From contig NZ_NFLL01000012.1 of the NCBI RefSeq assembly GCF_002160895.1, positions 1 to 64,000 of the forward strand: a DNA stretch of 64,000 nucleotides, given 5' to 3'. The DNA comes from Faecalibacterium sp. An122 (GTDB taxonomy: Bacteria; Bacillota; Clostridia; Oscillospirales; Ruminococcaceae). This document shows positions 8,836 through 18,236 of the stretch, piece by piece. The translations under genes and the position numbers were made by a program. The number at the start of each line of letters is the position of its first letter. Positions within the stretch are counted from its first letter, which is position 1. The notes below the pieces were generated by a model. That model was not told the DNA's origin, searched no databases, and saw nothing but the letters and a program-made list of their open reading frames with translations.

Positions 8836-10608
8836 ATGACTCACATCATCAAGACCTTGTCTCACTCGATCCGTGAGTACAAGAAAACCTCGATCCTGAC
8901 CCCTCTGCTGGTCACGGTGGAGGTGATTCTGGAGTGTGCGATCCCCTTTGTGATCGCCAACCTGGTCAACCAGATGCAGGCCGGCTGCTCCATGGACGTC
9001 ATCGTGCGGTACGGTGTGTCCCTGCTGGTCATGGCGGTGGTGTCCCTGATCTTCGGCGCCGCCGCCGGCGCCACCTGCGCCAACGCCTCCGCCGGCTTTG
9101 GCCGCAACCTGCGCAAGGATATGTTCTACAAGATCCAGGACTATTCCTTTGAAAACATCGACAAGTTCTCGGTGTCCAGCCTGGTCACCCGTCTGACCAC
9201 CGACATCACCAACGTCCAGATGGCCTACATGCTGATCATCCGCGTGGCCATCCGCTGCCCCCTGATGCTGGTGTTCTCCTTCGTCATGGGCTTTGTGATG
9301 GGCGGCCGTCTGGCCGTGATCTTCCTGTTCACCATCCCGGTGCTGCTGATCGCCCTGCTGCTGGTCATCCGGGCCGCCACCCCCCTGTTCCGCCGGGTGT
9401 TCCGCAAGTACGACGCCCTGAACGACTCGGTACAGGAAAACGTCCAGGCCATGCGGGTGGTCAAGAGCTACGTCCGTGAGGACTACGAGAAGAAAAAGTT
9501 TGCCGCTGCCGCCGAGGACGTCCAGAAGGACTTCACCAAGGCCGAGCGGATCATGGCCCTGAACGGACCCATGATGCAGTTCTGCATCTACGTGGGCATG
9601 GTGTTCGTCATGTCCTACGGCTCCTACACCGTCATCACCACCCAGGGCCTGGACCTGAACGTGGGCCAGATGTCCTCCATGCTGACCTACAGCTTCCAGA
9701 TCCTGATGAGCCTGATGATGCTGTCCATGGTGTTCGCCATGATCACCATGTCCCAGGAATCGGCCGAGCGTATCGTGGAGGTGCTGGACGAGGAGAGCAC
9801 CCTCCACAGCCCCGAAAACGCCCTGACCGAGGTGAAGGACGGCTCCATCGACTTTGACCACGTCAGCTTCAAGTATTCCAAGAAGGCCGAGCGCTTCGCT
9901 CTGTCCGACATCGACCTGCACATCAAGTCGGGCGAGGTCATCGGCATTCTGGGCGGCACCGGCTCGTCCAAGTCCAGCCTGATCCAGCTGATCCCCCGTC
10001 TGTACGACGTCACCGAGGGCAGCGTCAAGGTGGGCGGCGTGGACGTCCGCAAGTACGACCTGGAAACCCTGCGCAACCAGGTGGCCGTGGTGCTGCAGAA
10101 GAACGTCCTGTTCTCGGGCACCATCAAGGACAACCTGCGCTGGGGCAACCCCAACGCCACCGACGCCGAGATGGAGGAGGCCTGCCGCCTGGCCCAGGCC
10201 GACGAATTCATCCAGCTGTTCCCCGACAAGTACGACACCTGGATTGAGCAGGGCGGCTCCAACGTGTCGGGCGGCCAGAAGCAGCGCCTGTGCATCGCCC
10301 GTGCCCTGCTGAAGAAGCCCAAGATCCTGATTCTGGACGACTCCACCTCCGCCGTGGATACCCGCACCGACGCGCTGATCCGCCAGGGCTTCCGGGAGTT
10401 CATCCCCGAGACCACCAAGATCATCATCGCCCAGCGTGTGGCCAGCGTCCAGGACGCCGACCGCATCATCATGATGGAGGGCGGCCGCATCACCGCCATC
10501 GGCTCCCACGAGGAACTGATGCAGACCAATGCGGTCTACCGCGATATCTATACATCCCAGAACCGTGCATCGCAGAATCCGGCAGGAGGTGACAAGGATG
10601 CCGAATAA
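8836..10608 (+). CDS. ABC exporter half-transporter, degenerate-site subunit
   Basis: Type IV (MDR-like) ABC exporter half of 590 residues: six-helix membrane domain (about 15-310) and a nucleotide-binding domain. Walker A is GGTGSSKSS and the signature is VSGGQKQR. Two catalytic positions are atypical: after Walker B the usual Glu is Asp (ILILDDSTSAVD), and the H-loop His is Gln (IIAQRVASV). This is what is known for the inactive-site partner of heterodimeric exporters such as TM287/288 and BmrCD. It overlaps the next half-transporter gene by 11 bases, so the two are made together. AAGGAGG lies 12 bases before the ATG. Confidence 0.95.
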   Translation: MTHIIKTLSHSIREYKKTSILTPLLVTVEVILECAIPFVIANLVNQMQAGCSMDVIVRYGVSLLVMAVVSLIFGAAAGATCANASAGFGRNLRKDMFYKIQDYSFENIDKFSVSSLVTRLTTDITNVQMAYMLIIRVAIRCPLMLVFSFVMGFVMGGRLAVIFLFTIPVLLIALLLVIRAATPLFRRVFRKYDALNDSVQENVQAMRVVKSYVREDYEKKKFAAAAEDVQKDFTKAERIMALNGPMMQFCIYVGMVFVMSYGSYTVITTQGLDLNVGQMSSMLTYSFQILMSLMMLSMVFAMITMSQESAERIVEVLDEESTLHSPENALTEVKDGSIDFDHVSFKYSKKAERFALSDIDLHIKSGEVIGILGGTGSSKSSLIQLIPRLYDVTEGSVKVGGVDVRKYDLETLRNQVAVVLQKNVLFSGTIKDNLRWGNPNATDAEMEEACRLAQADEFIQLFPDKYDTWIEQGGSNVSGGQKQRLCIARALLKKPKILILDDSTSAVDTRTDALIRQGFREFIPETTKIIIAQRVASVQDADRIIMMEGGRITAIGSHEELMQTNAVYRDIYTSQNRASQNPAGGDKDAE

Positions 10609-12514
10609 CACCACCAGCACCGGGCGCGGCAAGCGCGCCCCCAAGGGCGTCGCTGCCCGCCTGATCCGCACCATCTTTTCGTTCTATCCGGTCCTGCTGC
10701 CCATCACCCTGTGCTGCATCCTGGTCAACGCCATCGTCAGCTCGCTGCCCTCGGTGTTCATGCAGAACGCCATCGCCGTGGTGGAGGCCACCTACCGCAC
10801 CGGCGACTGGGCCTCGGCTTCGGGCACCATCTTCCGCCTGCTGACCATCCTGGTGTCCATGTATGTGGTCAGCCTGGCCGCCAGCTTTGCCTTCAACCAG
10901 CTGATGGCCATCATCACCCAGGGCACCCTGGCCAAACTCCGCGAAAAGATGTTTGACCACATGCAGGACCTGCCCATCCGCTATTTCGACACCCACAGCC
11001 ACGGCGATATCATGAGTTTCTACACCAACGATATCGACACCCTGCGCCAGCTCATCAGCCAGAGCCTGCCCCAGCTGATGATTTCGGGCGTCACCCTGCT
11101 GAGCGTCTTCTGCATCATGATCTACTACAGCATCTGGCTGGCCCTGGTGGTGCTGTTCGGCGTCATCATCATGTTCTTCACCGCCCGCTACGTCAGCGGC
11201 CACTCCTCCAGCTACTTCCTCCAGCAGCAGATCACCATCGCCAAAACCGAGGGCTTCATGGAGGAGATGATGAGCGGCCAGAAGGTCATCAAGGTCTTCT
11301 GCCACGAGGACGGCGCCAAGGCCGACTTTGACAAGGTCAACGACGAGCTGTTCGAGAACAGCGAAAAGGCCAACCGCTACGCCAACATCCTGATGCCCCT
11401 GCTGGCCAACATGGGCAACGTGACCTACGTTCTGGTGGCCCTGGTGGGCGGCAGCCTGCTGCTGTGGGGCACCCCCAACCTGAGCCTGTCGGGCATGGCC
11501 CTGAGCATCAGCATCGTGGTGCCCTTCCTGAACATGACCAAGCAGTTCGCCGGCGCCATCGGCCAGGTGTCCAACCAGGTGAACATGGTGGTCATGGGCC
11601 TGGCCGGCGCCCACCGGATCTTTGCCCTGCTGGACGAGGAGCCCGAGGTGGACGAGGGCTACGTCACCCTGGTGAACGCCCGCGAGAAAGAGGACGGCAC
11701 CCTGGAGGAATACCCCGAGCGGACCAACGTCTGGGCCTGGAAGCATCCCCACCACGACGGCACCATCACCTACACCCGCCTGCAGGGCGACGTGCGGTTC
11801 TATGACGTGGACTTCGGCTATGTGCCCGAAAAGACCGTCCTGCACGACATCTCCCTGTACGCCAAGCCGGGCCAGAAGGTGGCCTTTGTGGGCTCCACCG
11901 GCGCCGGCAAGACCACCATCACCAACCTGATCAACCGGTTCTACGACATCCAGGACGGCAAGATCCGTTACGACGGCATCAACATCCGCAAGATCAAGAA
12001 GGCCGACCTGCGCCACTCCCTGGGCATCGTGCTGCAGGACACCAACCTGTTCACCGGCACCGTCATGGAGAACATCCGCTACGGCAACCTGGACGCCCAC
12101 GACGAGGAGTGCATCGCCGCCGCCAAGCTGGCGGGTGCGGATGACTTCATCCGCCGCCTGCCCGACGGCTACAACACCATGCTGACCGGCAACGGCGCCA
12201 ACCTGTCCCAGGGCCAGCGCCAGCTGCTGGCCATTGCCCGGGCCGCCGTGGCGGACCCCCCGGTCATGATCATGGACGAGGCCACCAGCTCCATCGACAC
12301 CCACACCGAGGCCATTGTCCAGCGCGGCATGGACGCCCTGATGAGCGGCCGTACCACCTTCGTCATCGCCCACCGTCTGTCCACCGTCCAGAACGCCGAC
12401 GCCATCATGGTGCTGGACCATGGCCGGATCATCGAGCGCGGCACCCACGAACAGCTGATCGCCCTCAAGGGCACCTACTACCAGCTGTACACCGGCGCTC
12501 TGGAACTGGACTAA
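10598..12514 (+). CDS. ABC exporter half-transporter, catalytic subunit
   Basis: Partner of the preceding gene, 638 residues. The start at ATG 10598 is preceded by AGGAGGT at seven bases; an upstream in-frame ATG at 10529 lacks a ribosome site and lies inside the previous gene. The membrane domain is followed by an insertion of about 60 residues before the nucleotide-binding domain. That domain has canonical Walker A (STGAGKTT), LSQGQRQ signature, Walker B with Glu (MIMDEATSSID) and H-loop His (VIAHRLSTV). The heterodimer therefore has one good and one degenerate ATP site. Substrate unknown; MarR control suggests a drug, bile-acid or peptide-like compound. Confidence 0.95.
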   Translation: MPNNTTSTGRGKRAPKGVAARLIRTIFSFYPVLLPITLCCILVNAIVSSLPSVFMQNAIAVVEATYRTGDWASASGTIFRLLTILVSMYVVSLAASFAFNQLMAIITQGTLAKLREKMFDHMQDLPIRYFDTHSHGDIMSFYTNDIDTLRQLISQSLPQLMISGVTLLSVFCIMIYYSIWLALVVLFGVIIMFFTARYVSGHSSSYFLQQQITIAKTEGFMEEMMSGQKVIKVFCHEDGAKADFDKVNDELFENSEKANRYANILMPLLANMGNVTYVLVALVGGSLLLWGTPNLSLSGMALSISIVVPFLNMTKQFAGAIGQVSNQVNMVVMGLAGAHRIFALLDEEPEVDEGYVTLVNAREKEDGTLEEYPERTNVWAWKHPHHDGTITYTRLQGDVRFYDVDFGYVPEKTVLHDISLYAKPGQKVAFVGSTGAGKTTITNLINRFYDIQDGKIRYDGINIRKIKKADLRHSLGIVLQDTNLFTGTVMENIRYGNLDAHDEECIAAAKLAGADDFIRRLPDGYNTMLTGNGANLSQGQRQLLAIARAAVADPPVMIMDEATSSIDTHTEAIVQRGMDALMSGRTTFVIAHRLSTVQNADAIMVLDHGRIIERGTHEQLIALKGTYYQLYTGALELD

Positions 12515-12547
12515 TTCTCCTGTACAGGCATCCATATTCCCAAAGTC

Positions 12548-12592
12548 AAAGCGGCGTTTCCCGCAGCCTCACCGGCCGGGAAGCGCCGCTTT
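12548..12592 (+). terminator. terminator-like hairpin after the exporter operon
   Basis: AAAGCGGCGTTTCCCG pairs with CGGGAAGCGCCGCTTT. A weak T-rich tail follows. It lies 34 bases after the ABC stop codon and could also serve the opposing small gene. Confidence 0.65.
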
Positions 12593-12642
12593 CCGTTTGT
12601 GTGCGGGCCCGCCGGCCTGTGCTCTGCCCCGGGGCGGCGCCG

Positions 12643-12861
12643 TCACCCCAGCAGCGCCCCCAGCCCATCCAGCAGCCAAGCAAACCACGCCAGACCTGCC
12701 ACAGCCAGAACCACCCCCAGCCCGCACAGCAGGCATCCCAGGCCGCCCCCCGGCCCGCCGGTCTGAGGCTTGCCGGGTTTCTGCGTTCGGTCAAACGCCT
12801 GCTTGTAGTGGGCGTAGCCCCAGGCGCCCTTGCCGTAAAACCCGAAATCCCAGTCCTTCAT
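12643..12861 (-). CDS. small membrane protein of unknown function
   Basis: A 72-residue protein starting at ATG 12861, chosen because GGAGGAGGAAGG lies just upstream; longer in-frame versions run into GC-rich sequence without a ribosome site. It begins MKDWDFGFYGKGAWGYAHYK, aromatic and charged, followed by a Gly/Pro linker. The C-terminal half is one strongly hydrophobic segment (about residues 45-68). I do not recognise a family with a known function; similar small proteins seem to occur in related gut clostridia, but that is memory and not a search. Confidence 0.6.
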   Translation of the reverse strand: MKDWDFGFYGKGAWGYAHYKQAFDRTQKPGKPQTGGPGGGLGCLLCGLGVVLAVAGLAWFAWLLDGLGALLG

Positions 12862-13084
12862 CCTGCCTTCCTCCTCCGCATGGGCGGCGCTCCGCCCTTT
12901 TCTGTCGGTCTGATTGTACCACAGGCCCGGTCCCTTTGGCAGGACTTTTTCCTCCCCTGCGGCTGCCGTCTCTGCCCGTTTTCCGCCGCCGCGGTTCGTC
13001 ATCCCGTTCTCTGTCGCGTTTTCCGCCGCCGGGCTTCTCTCCGGGCCGCCCGGATGCCCCCGGCCGGACAGGACACCCCTGTCG

Positions 13085-13168
13085 GTCAAGCAAATGCTTC
13101 ATTTGCCAGGCAAACGCAAGCAAATCAAGCAAATGCTACTTTTGCTAAGCAAACGGTAGCAAATCAAG
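13085..13168. repeat. AAGCAAAT-rich short repeats
   Basis: Several near copies of AAGCAAATGCT, AGCAAATCAAG and GCAAACG within 84 bases, immediately before the first long repeat. Inverted pairs such as GCAAATG / CATTTGC allow folding. Confidence 0.55.
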
Positions 13169-13437
13169 CTGTAACTGTTCCTGTAACTGTCCCTGTAACT
13201 GTCCCTGTAACTGTAACTGTACATGTTCCTGTCTCTCTCATAGAGAGAGTTAAAGAGAGAGGCAAAAGACGCTGTGCGCCGGTGGCGGCGCATACCGCCT
13301 TTTGCGAAGAGAGACGACTTCCACCGGTTTGGGATAGAACTCGATGACCAGCCCCGCCGGGAATCCCAAGGACCCGTCCTGCTTGCAGGTCCTGCGGGAG
13401 CGGGCGGCGGGCGCGGGGGCCATTGGAGGCCCGCCGG
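13169..13437. repeat. long direct repeat, copy 1
   Basis: Starts with a run of CTGTAACTGT/CCTGTAACTGT units, then a CTCTCTCATAGAGAGAG palindrome, then GGCAAAAGACGCTGTGCGCC and a GC-rich tail ending GGAGGCCCGCCGG. Copy 2 follows 126 bases later. Differences are mainly in microsatellite length and scattered substitutions. Confidence 0.85.
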
Positions 13438-13563
13438 AAACCATGGGCAGAGCGGCCGGGGGCCTTTCCGCCGGATATTTCCGGCAAAAAGCGGCAAAAG
13501 TCGGCAAAGGGCGGCAAAAGCGGCAAATGCCGGATTTGCCGCTTTGGTTTTCGGCAAAACCGG

Positions 13564-13822
13564 CTGTAACTGTAACTGTTCCTGTAACTGTCCCTGTCCC
13601 TGTAACTGTACATGTAACTGTTCCTGTCTCTCTCATAGAGAGAGGCAAAAGACGCTGTGCGCCGATGACGGCGCATACCGCCTTTTGCGAAGAGGGAGAC
13701 GACTTCCACCGGTTTGGGATAGAACCCGATGACCGGCCCGGCCGGGAACCCCAAGGGCCCGTCCTCCTTGCAGGTCCCGCGGGAGCGGGCGGCGGGCGCG
13801 GGGGCCATTGGAGGCCCGCCGG
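13564..13822. repeat. long direct repeat, copy 2
   Basis: Same order as copy 1: CTGTAACTGT microsatellite, CTCTCTCATAGAGAGAG palindrome, GGCAAAAGACGCTGTGCGCC, and the same GC-rich tail ending GGAGGCCCGCCGG. The spacer between copies carries GGCAAA-rich sequence and an inverted GCGGCAAATGCCGGATTTGCCGC. Confidence 0.85.
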
Positions 13823-14079
13823 GGCCGTTCAAGGCCGACAGGGAAAGCCAGGGCCGTCAGGGCGGCCCGGAACCCGGCCCAGAGCCGCAAGGGAGCGGCC
13901 GGAGGCCTTTGGGTGACCCGCGGGAACAGCCAGGGGCCGACAAGGCGGGGCCGGACAAAACCGGGAGGGCGGCTTTTTGCGGCGCGGCAGGGCCGCAGGA
14001 CGCCCCGTGCAGCAGAAAGGAAAACGAGGCCCCTGGAAGGGTTTTGCCTCCCGGGCATAACTTTTCCCATCCAAACAAC

Positions 14080-14123
14080 AAAAAAACCCGCACAGAGGCT
14101 CCAAAGCCTCCATGCGGGGTTTT
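14080..14123 (-). terminator. terminator of tRNA-Gln
   Basis: Minus strand: ACCCCGCATGGAGGC pairs with GCCTCTGTGCGGGT, followed by seven T. It starts three bases after the tRNA 3' end. Confidence 0.88.
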
Positions 14124-14126
14124 CAG

Positions 14127-14197
14127 TTGCGCCAGCAGGAGTCGAACCTGCGATGGGGGAGTCAAAGTCCCCTGCCTTACCGCTTGGCGATGGCGCA
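14127..14197 (-). tRNA. tRNA-Gln (anticodon TTG)
   Basis: Cloverleaf on the minus strand: acceptor TGCGCCA pairs with TGGCGCA with A as discriminator. The D arm contains GCCAAGCGGTAAGGC, the anticodon arm is GGGGA-CTTTGAC-TCCCC with TTG at positions 34-36, and the T arm is GCAGG-TTCGACT-CCTGC. CCA is not encoded. A promoter and leader hairpin lie upstream and a strong terminator downstream. Confidence 0.95.
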
Positions 14198-14202
14198 TCG
14201 GA

Positions 14203-14240
14203 CTGCACGGCGGTCCGCCAAAAGCGGACGCACCGTGCAG
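14203..14240 (-). other. leader hairpin upstream of tRNA-Gln
   Basis: CTGCACGG pairs with CCGTGCAG and GTCCGC with GCGGAC around an AAAA loop. The stem begins about where transcription from the 14247 -10 box would start, so it may be a processing leader of the tRNA precursor. Confidence 0.5.
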
Positions 14241-14246
14241 ATAATT

Positions 14247-14274
14247 ATTATACCGTGTCTGCTAGAGCAGACAA
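14247..14274 (-). promoter_or_regulatory. promoter of tRNA-Gln
   Basis: Minus strand: TTGTCT (14274-14269), 16 bases, TATAAT (14252-14247). Confidence 0.65.
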
Positions 14275-14328
14275 AAACCAATCCGTGCGAAGCACATTCC
14301 TCTGGGTCAAATAACCGCTTTGGCGGTT

Positions 14329-14357
14329 ATTATACCATATTTGAGCACTCTGTGCAA
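14329..14357 (-). promoter_or_regulatory. second possible promoter upstream of tRNA-Gln
   Basis: Minus strand: TTGCAC (14357-14352), 17 bases, TATAAT (14334-14329). It is followed by an AATAACCGC/GCGGTTATT hairpin at 14310-14331, so its transcripts may be terminated or attenuated. Confidence 0.45.
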
Positions 14358-14382
14358 GTGGGCCGGGGCGTTTGGCCCGGCA

Positions 14383-15774
<1,392 letters not shown>

Positions 15775-15818
15775 ATTTCTCTCTCCTTTTTGCTCCAGAG
15801 GTCAGGCGGCGGGGCGGT

Positions 15819-16787
15819 TCAAATCACCAGCCCGCCATTTACGCCGAACACCTGCCCCGTGATATACCCGGCCTCTTCCCCTGCCAGGAACAGCAGGGCC
15901 CGGGCCACCTCCTCTGCGCTGCCCAGGCGGCCCACCGGGGTTTCTTCCGCCAGGGCCTCCCGGTCCGCATCGGTAAAGGACGCCATCATATCGGTGTCGA
16001 TGACGCCGGGGGCCACACAGTTGGCCGTGATGCCGCTGGGCCCCTCCTCCCGGGCCAGGGCTTTGGTCAGGCCGATCAGGCCGGCCTTGGCCGCCGAATA
16101 ATGGACCTCACAGCTGCCGCCGGTCTGGCCCCACATGCTGCTCACCGTGAGAATCCGCCCCCACTTGCGGCGGATCATCCCGGGCAGCGCCAGCTGGCAC
16201 AGGTGGAAGGCACCGGTCAGGTTGACGTCCAGCATACGCTGCCACTCGTCGGGGGCGATGTCGGTGAAGAGCTTCTGCTGGGCGATGCCGGCGTTGCAGA
16301 CCAGAATGTCCACATGGCCCAGAGCCGCGGCGGCCGCGGCAAACGCCGCCTCACAGGCCGAACGGCTGGCCACGTCGCACTGGAGGGCGATGCAGCCGGG
16401 CAGGCTGGCCTCCAGGGCTGCGGCGGCCTGGGTGTTGGTGTGGTAGAGCACCGCCACCCGATACCCCGCCTGATAAAAGGCGCGGGCTGCCGCTGCGCCG
16501 ATGCCCCGGTCGCCCCCCGAGATCAACACCCCGCGGGCGGGGGTATGGCAGGGCTGCGGGGCGGAAGGTTCCGCCGCCGGCCGGGCCGGTGCGGGACAGG
16601 GCTCCGATGCAGTCGCTGCAGGGGGCTCCTCCACAGGCAGTTCAGGCGGCTCGGCTGCAGCCGGAATCTCTGCGGCGGGAGCTTTTTCCTGCTCCGGCGC
16701 AAAGGACGCAGGCACGTCCTGTTTGGGCTGCGGGGCCGGTGCGGGTGGTTCCAGCTCAAAAGTCAGCTCAAATTCGTCTTCGTGCAT
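15819..16787 (-). CDS. SDR reductase with long acidic Pro-rich N-terminus (EF-P 5-aminopentanone reductase type)
   Basis: NAD(P)H-dependent short-chain reductase. The start at ATG 16787 follows GGAGAAACAGCCT, giving 322 residues; an upstream in-frame ATG lacks a ribosome site. Residues 1-85 are a low-complexity Pro/Ala/Glu tail. The Rossmann domain then shows ISGGDRGIG, CNAGIAQQKLFTDI, the catalytic SSMWG serine and HYSAAKAG tyrosine/lysine, and a GQVFGVNGG end. The AQQKLFTDI and SSMWGQ-GSCEVHYSA segments resemble the YmfI group that modifies elongation factor P. FabG (3-oxoacyl-ACP reductase) is the alternative; the absence of other fab genes nearby argues against it. Confidence 0.8.
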   Translation of the reverse strand: MHEDEFELTFELEPPAPAPQPKQDVPASFAPEQEKAPAAEIPAAAEPPELPVEEPPAATASEPCPAPARPAAEPSAPQPCHTPARGVLISGGDRGIGAAAARAFYQAGYRVAVLYHTNTQAAAALEASLPGCIALQCDVASRSACEAAFAAAAAALGHVDILVCNAGIAQQKLFTDIAPDEWQRMLDVNLTGAFHLCQLALPGMIRRKWGRILTVSSMWGQTGGSCEVHYSAAKAGLIGLTKALAREEGPSGITANCVAPGVIDTDMMASFTDADREALAEETPVGRLGSAEEVARALLFLAGEEAGYITGQVFGVNGGLVI

Positions 16788-16985
16788 AGGCTGTTTCTCC
16801 TGAAAGGTCGTTGGATACCCTGCCGCCCGCCGCCGCGCCGCCAATACTTTCCCTGCCGGAATCGCCGGCACTGCGGCATTTTTGGGCAAAAAAGCGGGCA
16901 TTTTCGGCAAAATACCATCGTATATTATACACCACCGGCGCGAAAAAGGGAAGTGTCTGGCGGAAAATATTTTTTTCGGGGGCTT

Positions 16986-17474
16986 TCAGGGACGGCCGGG
17001 CGGGGTCCAGCGGGGCTTTTTGCCCCGTTCGGCCCGCAGCCGGGCAAAGAACGCGGCCAGCAGTTCCCCGGCCTCCTCGGCCCGCAGGCCCTTTTCCACC
17101 ACCGGGTGATGGTTGAAGGGCAGCGCGAACAGGTCGGTCACCGACCCGCAGCACCCGGCCTTGGTATCGGCGGCGCCATACACCACCCGACGGAGCCGGC
17201 TGTTGATGATGGCCCCGGCGCACATGGGGCAGGGTTCCAGGGTGACGAACAGCTCGCACTCCCACAGACGCCAGCCGCCCAGGGCCTTGCAGGCGGCGTC
17301 GATGGCCAGCAGTTCGGCGTGATGGGTGGCGTTGCGCTGGGTTTCCCGGGTATTATGGGCCGCCGCCACGATTTCGCCCCGGCGGACGATCACCGCCCCC
17401 ACCGGCACCTCTCCCAGTTCCGCCGCCTTTCTGGCTTCCTCCAGGGCAGCGCCCATCCATTCATAGTCACCCAT
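16986..17474 (-). CDS. tadA: tRNA(adenine34) deaminase
   Basis: Deaminates A34 of tRNA-Arg(ACG) to inosine. The 162-residue protein has the zinc-dependent cytidine/adenosine deaminase core: HAE at residues 52-54 with the catalytic Glu, and PCPMCAGA with zinc Cys 81 and 84. ATG at 17474 follows AAAGGAGAGG. The C-terminus, LRAERGKKPRWTPPGRP, is basic. It is monocistronic, with a long gene-free stretch upstream. Confidence 0.96.
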   Translation of the reverse strand: MGDYEWMGAALEEARKAAELGEVPVGAVIVRRGEIVAAAHNTRETQRNATHHAELLAIDAACKALGGWRLWECELFVTLEPCPMCAGAIINSRLRRVVYGAADTKAGCCGSVTDLFALPFNHHPVVEKGLRAEEAGELLAAFFARLRAERGKKPRWTPPGRP

Positions 17475-18211
17475 TGGGGGCCTCTCCTTTCTTTATGATA
17501 CAAAAACGGCGCTGATGCGCCACATCTACAGTTTGGCACAACAAGCGCCGCGACAAACATATACACCATGTCCTGCGGACGAAGGCGGCAGGATGCTGGT
17601 TTACCTTAAGCACGCACTCTCTTTTCGGCTTTGTTCGCTGCGCTGGGGCCGCCATGCAAATTTTCAAGCGGACCGCGTCCGGCACAGAAAATTGGAGCAG
17701 CTGCGACCCAAAGGAGGGAGGGTTCTTTTGTGCTTTGCCGCCCTACCCTTTAACACTCTGTCTCTTTTCCTTTTTGTTCGCTGCGCTAGGCCCAGAGGGG
17801 GAGGGAGGGGGTTTCGACTCCCCCTCCCTACCCCCTCTGGACTCCCTACCCTCCCTAACGACCAGGGTCTGAACCCTGGACCCAGACGAGGAAGTCGCGG
17901 CGTTCAAAAGCCTAAAAAACACTGTCATGCCTGGCCCGTTTAAACTTTCAAGGCCTCAAACGGCGGCACGGGTGTTTTTCTTAACGGCTTTTACCCGCCG
18001 CTCCGATTGGTGCCACATGCTCGCCTCAGCGGGCTGGCGGTTCGGTGAGTCTTTTACTTATCAGTGAATCTTTCACTCAGTAATCAGGCCAGAAAAAACT
18101 TTGCATCGTACCGCGCCGCAGGCGCAAACGTAACGAGCGAGCGGGGGCGTAACGGCCCCGCGGAAGTGTCGGAGACCCGCGAACTGAATGGTACACAGTG
18201 AAAGTCTTTTG
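17475..18211. other. gene-free intergenic stretch with hairpins and short repeats
   Basis: No convincing coding sequence or known RNA seen. It contains two near copies of TTTGTTCGCTGCGCT (near 17631 and 17773), a long G/C hairpin at 17792-17840, a CCAGGGTTCAGACCCTGG-type palindrome near 17865, and AGTGAATCTTTCACT near 18065. I looked for signal recognition particle RNA, often near tadA, and did not find its conserved loop. Confidence 0.5.
17792..17840. repeat. long purine/pyrimidine hairpin
   Basis: CCAGAGGGGGAGGGAGGGGG is followed by an 8-base loop and its near-perfect complement. One arm is almost pure purine, so it can also form G-rich four-strand or triplex structures. Confidence 0.7.
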
Positions 18212-18236
18212 CCGACTTTTCTTCCAGAAAAGTCGG
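18212..18236 (-). terminator. hairpin directly after the TauE gene
   Basis: CCGACTTTTCT-TCC-AGAAAAGTCGG begins at the base next to the TGA stop. There is no clear T run on the minus strand, so it may protect the message end more than terminate. Confidence 0.5.

Larger units (their letters stand above)
12862..14079. other. gene-free repeat-rich block
   Basis: About 1.2 kb with no believable gene. Many frames stay open only because the DNA is GC-rich or made of short repeats. It holds TGTAAC/CTGTCC microsatellites, GCAAAT-rich and GGCAAA-rich stretches, and two copies of a roughly 260-base unit described separately. Beyond 13822 there is GC-rich sequence without clear signals up to the tRNA terminator. 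Confidence 0.6.

Noticed and set aside
8815-12535. Minus-strand frames of over 600 codons opposite the first ABC exporter
   Set aside because: Antisense shadow of well-supported ABC genes; composition is His/Gln/Gly-rich and not protein-like.
13164-13916. Long reading frames with Val-Thr-Val-Pro or Ser-Tyr-Arg repeats on both strands
   Set aside because: The frames exist because of the TGTAAC microsatellite and GC-rich duplicated units; they lack ribosome sites, differ in frame between the two copies and have no domain-like sequence.
17475-18236. Signal recognition particle RNA next to tadA
   Set aside because: Neither strand shows the conserved GGAAGCAGCA-type SRP loop.
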